5,845 bases of DNA, taken from positions 1-5,845 of the forward strand of contig JAAWSH010000116.1 of NCBI GenBank assembly GCA_022801475.1, written 5' to 3'. The notes under the pieces are model-generated. The model ran no database searches, had not been told where the DNA came from, and saw nothing but the letters and a program-made list of their open reading frames with translations. Below are positions 1 through 5,845 of the stretch, piece after piece. Source of the stretch: Acutalibacter sp. (GTDB lineage: Bacteria; Bacillota; Clostridia; Oscillospirales; Acutalibacteraceae). The first letter of the stretch is position 1. Each line of letters starts with the position of its first letter. The position numbers and the translations under genes were made by a program.

Positions 1-789
1 TGCCTCATCGACAGCGGCGGGGATAAAGATGCGGGGAAAAAGATCAAGCGGGTGCTGGACAGCCAGGGCTGGACCCTAACAGCCATCTATAACACCCACT
101 CCAACGCCGACCACATTGGCGGCAACGGGTACCTGCAACAGCAGACCGGCTGCCAGGTCTTTGCGCCGGGCATTGAGTGCGCTTTTACCTGCCACCCGGT
201 GCTGGAGCCGGCTTTTTTGTACGGCGGCTTCCCTATGAAGGAGCTGCGGCACAAATTTCTTATGGCCCAGGAGAGCCGCGCCCGCCCCCTGGACCCAGAG
301 CGACTGCCCGGGGGCCTGCGGGCTGTGCCTCTGCCCGGACATTTTTTTCATATGGTGGGCTTTGCCACCCGGGACCATGTGATGTATTTGGCCGACTGCC
401 TTTCCAGCCGGGAGACGCTGGAAAAGTATAAGGTCAGTTTTATTTATGATGTGGCCGCTTACCTGGACACCTTGGAACAGGTGAAGGCCATGAAGGCGTC
501 CCTGTTTGTACCATCCCACGCCCCGGTAACAGAGGATATTGGGGAGCTGGCCCAGTACAACATGGACAAAACCACGGAATTGGGGGAGACCATCGCGGGT
601 CTTTGTAAAGAGCCCAGCAGCTTTGAGGAAGTTTTGTCAAAGCTATGCGGGCTGCTTGACATAGAGCTGAACGTTCAGCAGTACGCCCTGGTGGGCAGCA
701 CGGTGCGCTCATTTTTGTCCTGGTTAAAGGACCAGGGAAGGCTAACAGTGCGGTTTGCCGGAGGCCGTATGCTGTGGAGGATGGTATAG
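1..789 (+). CDS. MBL-fold metallo-hydrolase (N-terminus outside the window)
   Basis: The frame is open from base 1 to a TAG at 787-789, giving 262 visible residues. The true start lies upstream, probably only some tens of residues away, because the window opens at the early strand CLIDSGG that precedes the metal motif. Metallo-beta-lactamase landmarks follow in order: HSNADHIGG (visible residues 33-41), PGH (His114), the bridging Asp in LADC (Asp132) and PSH (His173). The last ~70 residues form a helical/winged-helix-like C-terminal domain, as in LACTB2-type hydrolases. The usual HxHxDH motif reads HSNADH, so the second His is Asn35. The other expected metal ligands are present. The fold hydrolyses esters, thioesters, phosphodiesters or lactams in different members; nothing here fixes the substrate. 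It ends 28 bases before the GNAT gene and is probably co-transcribed with it. Family assignment is firm; the specific function is unknown. Confidence 0.93.
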   Translation, partial: CLIDSGGDKDAGKKIKRVLDSQGWTLTAIYNTHSNADHIGGNGYLQQQTGCQVFAPGIECAFTCHPVLEPAFLYGGFPMKELRHKFLMAQESRARPLDPERLPGGLRAVPLPGHFFHMVGFATRDHVMYLADCLSSRETLEKYKVSFIYDVAAYLDTLEQVKAMKASLFVPSHAPVTEDIGELAQYNMDKTTELGETIAGLCKEPSSFEEVLSKLCGLLDIELNVQQYALVGSTVRSFLSWLKDQGRLTVRFAGGRMLWRMV

Positions 790-817
790 GCGGCAAAGGG
801 CCGTGAATGGAGGACTT

Positions 818-1417
818 ATGAATACCAAAAATACGCCCCGCTTGGAGACGGAGCGGCTGATACTAAGAAGGTTTACGGAGGATGACCTGGAGGCGATTTT
901 CAGCATTTTTAGCGACAAGGAAGTGAACACCTATCTGCCCTGGTATCCAGTGGAGACCATGGAGCAGGCCCAGGAGCTGTATGTTCGGCGCTACGCCCAG
1001 CTGTATAGCCAGCCAAAGGGCTATGGCTATGCGGTGTGCATGAAAACCGACGACCGGCCGGTGGGCTATGTGGAGGTGAGCGCTGGGGAAGGCCACGACA
1101 TGGGCTATGGGCTGCGGCGGGAGTTCTGGCGGCAGGGCATTGCTACCGAGGCCTGCCGGGCGGTGATGGACCAGCTGCGGGCAGATGGCGTGCAGTATGT
1201 AACGGCGACCCACGACACCGACAACCCCCGCAGCGGCCGGGTGATGCGCCGCCTGGGCATGACCTACAAGTACTCCTATATGGAGCAGTGGCAGCCCAAA
1301 GATATCTGGGTGCTGTTCCGCATGTACCAGATGAACCTGGATGGCAACGACAGCCGGGTATACAGGGGGTACTGGAACCAACACCCGCAGCACTACATAG
1401 AGGACTTTAGCGAATAA
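818..1417 (+). CDS. GNAT family N-acetyltransferase (RimJ/RimL-like)
   Basis: This is a complete 199-residue gene. I chose ATG 818 because GGAGG at 809-813 precedes it and the protein then opens with the typical MNTKNTPRLETERLILR start; the same frame is open further upstream, but that would run into the preceding gene. The Acetyltransf_3-type features are the N-terminal LETERLILRRF strand, the acetyl-CoA pyrophosphate loop WRQGIATEA (residues 104-112), and D135-N136 with S139 followed by RRLGM (144-148), the usual RimJ/RimL helix and strand. A C-terminal tail of ~40 residues rich in Tyr, Trp and His extends past the core. The protein should transfer acetyl from acetyl-CoA to an amine in the cytoplasm, either a protein N-terminus or a small molecule; the acceptor cannot be read from sequence. 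It follows the MBL-fold gene after 28 bases and is closed by a terminator, so it is the last gene of that unit. Confidence 0.95.
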   Translation: MNTKNTPRLETERLILRRFTEDDLEAIFSIFSDKEVNTYLPWYPVETMEQAQELYVRRYAQLYSQPKGYGYAVCMKTDDRPVGYVEVSAGEGHDMGYGLRREFWRQGIATEACRAVMDQLRADGVQYVTATHDTDNPRSGRVMRRLGMTYKYSYMEQWQPKDIWVLFRMYQMNLDGNDSRVYRGYWNQHPQHYIEDFSE

Positions 1418-1418
1418 G

Positions 1419-1462
1419 AAAAGACCGGCGTCCTTCCTCAAAAGGGAACGCCGGTCTTTTTT
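1419..1462 (+). terminator. Rho-independent terminator after the GNAT gene
   Basis: A perfect 13-bp inverted repeat pairs 1419-1431 (AAAAGACCGGCGT) with 1448-1460 (ACGCCGGTCTTTT). The 16-base loop can partly pair further, and the stem runs into six T residues at 1457-1462. It begins one base after the GNAT stop codon. Because the left arm opens with an A-run, the opposite strand also ends in U residues, so it could also stop the convergent MATE transcript. No better terminator for that gene is visible in 1463-1616. Confidence 0.93.
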
Positions 1463-1616
1463 GCAGTGGACGCGCTTGAAAATCGGTATGGCCGCGCCGT
1501 AGCTGGGGTAAAGGGGGATCTTAACTTATGCGTTTGAGTTTTGAGCAGCATTTGGGCGTTAAAAAAGACGCTGGGCGGCTGGAGAGGCAGAGGCCGGCCA
1601 AGAGGCCTGTTTTCGG
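1463..1616. other. Convergent intergenic spacer, no gene recognised
   Basis: This lies between the GNAT terminator and the end of the MATE gene. It contains an A-run at 1561-1566 (a U-run on the minus strand) and a GC-rich inverted segment near 1590-1608 (GGCCGGCC core), but the stem does not abut the U-run, so I do not call a second terminator. Short open frames crossing it lack a ribosome binding site and recognisable protein content. Confidence 0.5.
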
Positions 1617-2966
1617 CTATTCCTGGGAAAAGCCGGGCAGCAGTTTCTTCCGCCGGACAAAGTAATACCCAAAGCCCGCCAGGTCTGCCAGCACCCAGCC
1701 AATGGGCACAGACCACCAGATGCCGGTTACGCCAATGGCCGTCACGGCCGAGAGGCTGTGAGCCAGGGCCACCCGCAGGCCCAGGGAGACTACGGTTAGC
1801 ACCACAGACATACCTGGGCGGCCCAGGGCCCGGTAGAGGCCGTACAGCAAAAAGAGGAACCCAATGCCCCAGTAGAAAGCCCCCTCAATGCGAAGGTACC
1901 GCACGCCCTGGGCTATAATCTCTGTCTCCGCCGGGTCCACAAAGAGCCCCATCAGCTGTGGGGCAAACAGACAAACCAGGCCCGAAACCCCCAGGCAAAA
2001 GACCAGGGCGGCCAGCACCGCGCCCCGAAACCCGGCCTGAATACGCCGGCGCTGGCCGGCCCCGTAGTTTTGGGCAGTATAGGTGGAAAAGGCGTTGCCA
2101 AAGTCCTGCACAGGCATGTAGGCAAAGGCATCGATCTTCACCGCTGCGGCAAAAGCCGCCATTACCGCTGGACCAAAGCTGTTGACAATGCCCTGTACCA
2201 GCAGAATGCCCAGGTTCATCACCGACTGCTGTAGGCAGGTGAGCACTGAAAAGCTGGCGATCTGCCGCACGCAGTTCCAGCCGACCCGGCGCTGGGCCCG
2301 GGTCATTTTCAGGCAGGGCAGCCGCAGCAAAGAATAAATGGCAATGCCCACCCCAGATACATATTGGGCAATCACTGTGGCCCAGGCCGCTCCGGCCGGC
2401 CCCCACCGTAGCCCAAGAACAAACCAGAGGTCCAGGCCAATGTTCAAAAAGGCGGAGGCACCTAAAAACACCAGGGGCGTTACCGAGTTTCCCAAGGCAC
2501 GCAGCAAAGAGGCAAAGTAATTATATAGAAAGGTGGCGAAAATGCCGCAGAAAATCACCCAGAGGTAGGCCCGCATATGGCCCCAAACCTGGTCTGGCAC
2601 CTGCATGAACCACTTTATACCCTCTAGACACAGAAACGCCGCCAGATTCAAGACCAGAGTGAGAGCCAAAATAAGCAGAAAAGAGGCGCATATGGCCTCT
2701 TGCAGCCCCCGCTGGTCCCGCTGGCCGAAACGGATAGAAAAAAGAGTCCCGCTGCCCATGCAAAGGCCCAGAAGAATGGAGGTGAGAAAGGTCATCAGCG
2801 TAAAAGAGGAGCCCACCGCCGCCAGGGTATCGGGCCCCAAAAATTTGCCGACAATAAGGGTGTCCGCGATGTTATAGCACTGCTGCAAAAGGTTGCCCAA
2901 CACCATGGGCACGGCAAAGCGCAGCATAGAGCGTACCGCCGGCCCCCGGGTCATGTCCATAGCCAT
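1617..2966 (-). CDS. MATE family multidrug/cation efflux transporter
   Basis: This is a complete 449-residue membrane protein on the minus strand, a normal length for the family. ATG at 2966 is supported by AGGAGG at 2974-2979 with a 7-base spacer. About twelve hydrophobic helices are arranged as two six-helix halves. MATE signatures include residues 19-52, with VPMVLGNLLQQ, YNIADTLIVGKFLG and LAAVGSS; LFSIRFGQRD (75-84), closing the second helix; and in the second half VKIDAFAYMPVQDFGNA (276-292) followed by YTAQNYGAGQ (296-305), the pseudo-symmetric equivalent. The family exports drugs or cationic metabolites in exchange for Na+ or H+ across the cytoplasmic membrane. Substrate and coupling ion cannot be told from sequence. 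It is transcribed alone, divergently from the chemoreceptor, from a promoter with a tandem-repeat operator-like element, which suggests inducible expression. No regulator gene is adjacent inside the window. Confidence 0.96.
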   Translation of the reverse strand: MAMDMTRGPAVRSMLRFAVPMVLGNLLQQCYNIADTLIVGKFLGPDTLAAVGSSFTLMTFLTSILLGLCMGSGTLFSIRFGQRDQRGLQEAICASFLLILALTLVLNLAAFLCLEGIKWFMQVPDQVWGHMRAYLWVIFCGIFATFLYNYFASLLRALGNSVTPLVFLGASAFLNIGLDLWFVLGLRWGPAGAAWATVIAQYVSGVGIAIYSLLRLPCLKMTRAQRRVGWNCVRQIASFSVLTCLQQSVMNLGILLVQGIVNSFGPAVMAAFAAAVKIDAFAYMPVQDFGNAFSTYTAQNYGAGQRRRIQAGFRGAVLAALVFCLGVSGLVCLFAPQLMGLFVDPAETEIIAQGVRYLRIEGAFYWGIGFLFLLYGLYRALGRPGMSVVLTVVSLGLRVALAHSLSAVTAIGVTGIWWSVPIGWVLADLAGFGYYFVRRKKLLPGFSQE

Positions 2967-2989
2967 AAAAAAGCCTCCTTAGGAATATG

Positions 2990-3032
2990 CTTATAGTACC
3001 AGTATAGTACCAGAGAACAGGTGGAAAGTCAA
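2990..3032 (-). promoter_or_regulatory. Promoter of the MATE gene
   Basis: On the minus strand TTGACT (3027-3032) is a good -35 box. With a 17-base spacer it is followed by TACTAT (3004-3009); with a 20-base spacer by TATACT (3001-3006), which is closer to the -10 consensus. The long-spacer reading resembles MerR-activated promoters, where a regulator must untwist a 19-20 base spacer. The normal-spacer reading would be an ordinary sigma-A promoter. Transcription would begin about 25-35 bases upstream of the ATG, near the ribosome binding site. Confidence 0.65.
2992..3013. repeat. Perfect tandem 11-bp direct repeat overlapping the MATE promoter
   Basis: TATAGTACCAG occurs twice head to tail, at 2992-3002 and 3003-3013, with no mismatch. 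The 11-base period is close to one DNA helical turn, so two copies would present the same face to a protein. It overlaps the proposed -10 box and likely +1 of the MATE promoter, the usual place for a repressor or activator operator. Its role as an operator is inferred. Confidence 0.7.
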
Positions 3033-3070
3033 TGAGGGGCGCGCTGCCTCTTTTGTGCAAAATTTTGGGC

Positions 3071-3099
3071 TTGCAAAACCACGCCGCGTAGTGTATTAT
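3071..3099 (+). promoter_or_regulatory. Promoter of the chemoreceptor gene
   Basis: TTGCAA (3071-3076) and TATTAT (3094-3099) are separated by exactly 17 bases, matching a sigma-A promoter at 4/6 and 5/6 positions. A 10-bp palindrome, CAAAATTTTG (3058-3067), sits just upstream of the -35 box. Transcription would start near 3106, giving a leader of about 45-55 bases. No flagellar sigma-28 type promoter is evident, so expression is probably not tied strictly to the motility regulon. Confidence 0.65.
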
Positions 3100-3142
3100 T
3101 AGCATAAGTAATCGTCGGCTTTTTAGCTTTGCCGCGGATAAC

Positions 3143-3150
3143 GAGGAAGG
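3143..3150 (+). promoter_or_regulatory. Ribosome binding site of the chemoreceptor gene (start ambiguous)
   Basis: GAGGAAGG at 3143-3150 is the only Shine-Dalgarno-like stretch. Its GAGG half lies 4 bases before ATG 3151, while its AAGG half lies 12 bases before the in-frame ATG 3163. Either start is possible. The shorter form would begin MQKSIKRTV, which looks more like a usual chemoreceptor N-terminus. Confidence 0.6.
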
Positions 3151-4812
3151 ATGTGTGTTCCAATGCAAAAAAGTATTAAAAGAACCGTTGCCATTCGGGT
3201 GGTGGCAGTACTGGTCTCTACACTGCTGTTCAGTTTCATGACCACCTTTAACATTTTTAGGATACAGGCCACCCAGGCAAAGGCTTCTCAGGCCAACGCC
3301 CTGCTGGACCGGGCGGAAAAGGCGGAAACCGCCCACTACAAGTGGGTAACGAACTTGAGTAACGCCCTGTATGCCGGCACTGAGTTTACCGGCAGTATCG
3401 ACCCCTCTACTTGTGCTTTGGGCCAGTGGCTGTACGGCGAAGCGGGAACCGACGACCAGGATATTCTGGCTCTGCGTTCTCAGCTGGAGCCCCTGCACAA
3501 GGAACTGCATGAGTCCGCCACCTACGTACTGGATTTGCTGAAGACAGACCCCCAGGCGGCCACCAGCTATTTTCAAGAGACCATTCATGGCAATTTGAGC
3601 ACCTTAGTGGGTCTTTTAGATCAAGTGATCGAGCGTAGCAGCGCCCTTAGTCAAGAAAGCGCCGCCCAGATGGAGAATACAGCCGTAACCATGCACATAA
3701 CTTCAGGGGTGTGTCTGGCGCTGGCGTTGTTCTGCCTGATTGGCCTGATCCTCTATGTGATCAAGCGGGTGGTGGAGCCCATCCTTAGCATTACCGAGAG
3801 CAGCAAGGTGCTGCAAGAGGGTAAGCTGGAGCTAAAGTTTAACTACAGCTCCAAGGATGAGCTGGGCCAGCTGGCCAGCACCCTGGAGCATTCTATGGGA
3901 CTGATTGAGAGCTATGTGACAGACATCAACAGCATTCTGGACCGGGTCTCTCAGGGAGACTTTGATGTGAGTACCAGCGCGGACTACATAGGAGATTTTC
4001 GCTCGATTCAGGCTTCTATCGACAGCTTTACCAGCACCCTTTCCGGGGCTTTAGGCGCCATTGCCCAGGCGGAGCAGCGCATTTCTGCCAACGCCGACCA
4101 GCTGGCCAGCAGCTCTCAGTCTCTGGCTCAGGGGGCTACGGAACAGGCCAGCTCGGTACAGGAGCTGTATGCCACCTTGGATGACCTTTCCAAGAGCGCC
4201 AAGCAGAACGTGCAGACCGCCGGGGAAGCCCAGGCCCGCGCCACGATGACCGGCCAGCAGGTGGCTGCCAGCAGCGAGCAAATGAAACAAATGGTGGCTG
4301 CCATGGAGGACATCAGCGGTACTTCCCAGCAGATTGGGCAAATCATTGCCACCATTGAAAATATTTCCTTCCAGACGAACATTCTGGCCTTGAATGCGGC
4401 GGTAGAGGCGGCACGGGCTGGCGAGGCCGGAAAGGGCTTTGCTGTGGTAGCCGGCGAGGTACGTAACCTGGCGGCCCAGTCCGATCAGGCGGCCAAGGCC
4501 ACCAAGGAACTGATTGACAACTGCGTGGAGGCCGCTGGGCGCGGCAGCCAGATTGTGGGCGGGGTCTCTGCCGAGCTGCAAAAGACCCTGGAGCTGGTGA
4601 CCCGTTCCAACGAGGACATCGGCGTGATTGCCGACGCTGTGCGGGGCGAAGCGGAGTCCATTATGCAGGTCACCGAGGGCATTGGCCAGATCTCCGCAGT
4701 GGTGCAGACCAACTCGGCCAGCAGCGAGGAGTCCGCGGCCGTTAGCACAGAGCTGTTCAGCCAGGCCAATTTGCTAAAGGGCGAGGTCAGCAAGTTCCGG
4801 ATGAAGAAATAA
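3151..4812 (+). CDS. Methyl-accepting chemotaxis protein with an extracytoplasmic CZB-type sensor region
   Basis: This is a complete 553-residue chemoreceptor (541 if ATG 3163 is used). Domains in order: TM1 ~14-36; sensor region ~37-183; TM2 ~184-206; HAMP ~203-255, with Pro210 and DELG (236-239); a second HAMP-like segment ~256-305 (SQGDFDV, YIGDF); then the long signalling coiled coil. The hairpin tip, residues ~403-440, is near-invariant ([32 protein letters not shown]) and should bind CheW/CheA. Likely methylation pairs are E331-Q332 and E526-E527. Recalling E. coli Tsr from memory, both arms align without gaps, suggesting the 36H class. There is no C-terminal NWETF-like CheR tether. The sensor region carries H62xxW65, C88xLGxW93 and H116xxxH120, the full CZB zinc-ligand signature (3 His/1 Cys). 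CZB domains bind zinc and respond to zinc or HOCl. An outward-facing location is inferred from the flanking membrane helices. Confidence 0.96.
   Translation: MCVPMQKSIKRTVAIRVVAVLVSTLLFSFMTTFNIFRIQATQAKASQANALLDRAEKAETAHYKWVTNLSNALYAGTEFTGSIDPSTCALGQWLYGEAGTDDQDILALRSQLEPLHKELHESATYVLDLLKTDPQAATSYFQETIHGNLSTLVGLLDQVIERSSALSQESAAQMENTAVTMHITSGVCLALALFCLIGLILYVIKRVVEPILSITESSKVLQEGKLELKFNYSSKDELGQLASTLEHSMGLIESYVTDINSILDRVSQGDFDVSTSADYIGDFRSIQASIDSFTSTLSGALGAIAQAEQRISANADQLASSSQSLAQGATEQASSVQELYATLDDLSKSAKQNVQTAGEAQARATMTGQQVAASSEQMKQMVAAMEDISGTSQQIGQIIATIENISFQTNILALNAAVEAARAGEAGKGFAVVAGEVRNLAAQSDQAAKATKELIDNCVEAAGRGSQIVGGVSAELQKTLELVTRSNEDIGVIADAVRGEAESIMQVTEGIGQISAVVQTNSASSEESAAVSTELFSQANLLKGEVSKFRMKK
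3334..3510 (+). other. CZB zinc-binding motif inside the chemoreceptor sensor region
   Basis: Residues 62-120 of the chemoreceptor read HYKW, then 22 residues, CALGQW, 22 residues, HKELH. This meets the family pattern Hxx[WFYL], x21-28, CxLGx[WF], x18-27, HxxxH at every position. C88 is the only cysteine between the two membrane helices. In CZB proteins the equivalent Cys is the zinc ligand that reacts with oxidants such as HOCl. Confidence 0.85.
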
Positions 4813-4902
4813 AAAAGCGGGAAGCGATCTTTCGTTATACCCGCAGATACCGGCTTTCGCGGGTCCCAAAACAGATGCTTAAGGCAAAGAATGCTTAAAA
4901 AC
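4813..4902. promoter_or_regulatory. Leader region before tdh with mutually exclusive short hairpins
   Basis: GCGGG at 4817-4821 can pair with CCCGC at 4840-4844, while the same segment extended (ACCCGC, 4839-4844) can instead pair with GCGGGT at 4859-4864. Neither hairpin is followed by a T-run, so this is not a standard terminator. Transcripts from the chemoreceptor gene may therefore read through into tdh. An 8-base direct repeat, ATGCTTAA, lies at 4875-4882 and 4891-4898. I found no convincing promoter for tdh here. Confidence 0.35.
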
Positions 4903-4911
4903 AGGAGGAGG
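4903..4911 (+). promoter_or_regulatory. Strong ribosome binding site of tdh
   Basis: AGGAGGAGG at 4903-4911 sits 7 bases before ATG 4919. It selects this ATG over the in-frame ATGs at 4928 and 4931, which would be nearer the E. coli Tdh start. Confidence 0.85.
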
Positions 4912-4918
4912 TCTACCT

Positions 4919-5845
4919 ATGTCTCAAATGATGGACGCCCTGGTAAAGCCCGTTGCGGGCCCAGGACTGGAGCTTCGCCAGGTGCCGGCGCCCCAGCCAG
5001 GGCCAGGGCAGGTCCTGATTAAAGTGCACAAAACCGCTATCTGCGGCACGGATGTCCACATTTACAACTGGGACCCCTGGGCCCGGGAGCACATCCGGCC
5101 CCCTATGGTCATTGGCCACGAGTATGTGGGCGAGGTGGCCCAGCTGGGCGCGGGGGTAGAGGGCCTGCACGTGGGCCAGCGGGTTAGCGGCGAGGGACAT
5201 ATTACCTGCGGCCGCTGCCGGAACTGCCACACCGGAAACATCCAGTGGTGCAAAGACACCCAGGGTGTGGGCGTGGACCGGGACGGGGCCTTTGCCCAGT
5301 ATGTGTGCATTCCCCAAAGTAATGTAATTATCATTGACGAGAGCCTGCCCGAAGAGGTGGTGGCTTTCTTCGACGCCTTTGGCAATGCCACCCACACAGC
5401 CCTAATGTGGGACTTGGTGGGAGAGGACGTACTGATTACCGGCGCGGGGCCCATTGGAATCATTGCCGCCGGGGTGTGCAAGTACGCCGGGGCCCGCCGG
5501 GTGGTGATTACAGACGTAAACGAGTACCGGCTGGACCTGGCCCGAAAGATGGGCGCGGACGCGGCAGTGAACGTAAAGACCGAGGACCTGCCCAGTGTGA
5601 TGAGCAAGCAGGGCCTGGTAGAGGGCTTCGACATTGGTCTGGAGATGAGCGGAAACGGCGCGGCCTTGACCCAAATGATTTCTGTGATGCGAAACGGCGG
5701 CAAGATTAGCCTTTTGGGTATTTCTAACGAGCCCGTGCCCATGAACATGAACGGCATTATTGGCAAGGGGCTTACTTTACAGGGGATTTACGGCCGGAAG
5801 ATGGATAACTGGCACCAGATGAGCTACATGGTCCAGGGCGGCCTG
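4919..5845 (+). CDS. tdh: L-threonine 3-dehydrogenase (C-terminus outside the window)
   Basis: The visible part is 309 residues of an expected ~345. It is a zinc-dependent medium-chain dehydrogenase that oxidises L-threonine with NAD+ to 2-amino-3-ketobutyrate, which Kbl then splits to glycine and acetyl-CoA. Long stretches match E. coli Tdh as I remember it: KTAICGTDVHIYNWD (38-52), GHEYVGEV (66-73), SGEGHITCG (90-98), DLVGEDVLITGAGPIG (165-180), ITDVNEYRL (197-205) and GFDIGLEMSG. Catalytic zinc residues are Cys42, His67 and Glu68; structural zinc cysteines are 97, 100, 103 and 111; GAGPIG and Asp199 form the NAD site. His94 corresponds to the substrate-selectivity His of E. coli Tdh. The Tdh-specific motifs separate it from sorbitol or butanediol dehydrogenases. 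It starts 106 bases after the chemoreceptor gene; kbl would be the natural next gene but lies beyond the window. Confidence 0.96.
   Translation, partial: MSQMMDALVKPVAGPGLELRQVPAPQPGPGQVLIKVHKTAICGTDVHIYNWDPWAREHIRPPMVIGHEYVGEVAQLGAGVEGLHVGQRVSGEGHITCGRCRNCHTGNIQWCKDTQGVGVDRDGAFAQYVCIPQSNVIIIDESLPEEVVAFFDAFGNATHTALMWDLVGEDVLITGAGPIGIIAAGVCKYAGARRVVITDVNEYRLDLARKMGADAAVNVKTEDLPSVMSKQGLVEGFDIGLEMSGNGAALTQMISVMRNGGKISLLGISNEPVPMNMNGIIGKGLTLQGIYGRKMDNWHQMSYMVQGGL

Noticed and set aside
755..817. N-terminal extension of the GNAT protein from the upstream ATG
   Set aside because: It would overlap the MBL-fold gene, adds residues not typical of the family, and ignores the GGAGG placed before ATG 818.
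863..1441. Minus-strand open frame of 192 codons opposite the GNAT gene
   Set aside because: It begins inside the GNAT terminator hairpin, is His/Val/Ala-rich low-information sequence, and opposes a well supported gene.
1555..1610. Possible terminator for the MATE gene on the minus strand
   Set aside because: A U-run (1561-1566) and a GC-rich palindrome are present, but about 25 bases lie between them and no strong stem abuts the U-run.
3106..3150. Riboswitch (such as c-di-GMP) or sigma-28 promoter in the chemoreceptor leader
   Set aside because: The leader is only ~45-55 bases with one 4-bp stem (CGGC/GCCG, 3116-3119 with 3131-3134). It lacks the conserved c-di-GMP aptamer blocks, and GCCGCGGATAA is not preceded by a properly spaced TAAA box.
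2872..3588. Long minus-strand open frame (238 codons) crossing the divergent promoter region
   Set aside because: It runs antisense through the start of the clearly real chemoreceptor gene and across both promoters, has no good ribosome binding site, and its translation shows no recognisable domain.
5062..5766. Long minus-strand open frame (234 codons) antisense to tdh
   Set aside because: tdh is unmistakable on the plus strand. The antisense frame is Pro/Ser/Arg-rich, as expected from reading GC-rich codons backwards.

Overview
The window reads as chromosomal DNA of a GC-rich, low-AT-codon anaerobic Firmicute, most likely a gut Clostridia member of the Oscillospiraceae/Lachnospiraceae kind. 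This is inferred from the strong AGGAGG-type ribosome binding sites, the protein flavours (Firmicutes-type GNAT, MATE and chemoreceptor) and the compact layout. I could not run a taxonomic search, so the placement is tentative. There are five protein genes, two of them cut by the window edges. I see no RNA genes, mobile elements or CRISPR arrays.

Layout: (1) 1-789 (+), a metallo-beta-lactamase-fold hydrolase lacking its N-terminus, followed 28 bases later by (2) 818-1417 (+), a RimJ/RimL-like GNAT N-acetyltransferase. The two probably form the end of one transcript, closed by a strong 13-bp-stem terminator that starts one base after the GNAT stop. (3) 1617-2966 (-), a complete 12-helix MATE efflux transporter, convergent with the GNAT gene. 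(4) 3151-4812 (+), a complete membrane chemoreceptor divergent from the MATE gene. (5) 4919-5845 (+), L-threonine 3-dehydrogenase, missing about its last 30-35 residues.

The 184-base divergent region 2967-3150 holds a readable sigma-A-type promoter on each strand. The MATE promoter carries a perfect tandem 11-bp repeat over its -10/+1 region, which looks like an operator.

The most interesting feature is in the chemoreceptor. Its sensor region between the two membrane helices carries the complete signature of the CZB (chemoreceptor zinc-binding) domain: HxxW, CxLGxW and HxxxH with family-like spacing. That domain is best known as a cytoplasmic module, so here a zinc/redox-type sensor appears to face outside the cell. 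The five genes do not form one obvious pathway. The MBL and GNAT genes, the MATE pump, the chemoreceptor and the threonine catabolic enzyme look like ordinary neighbouring transcription units.
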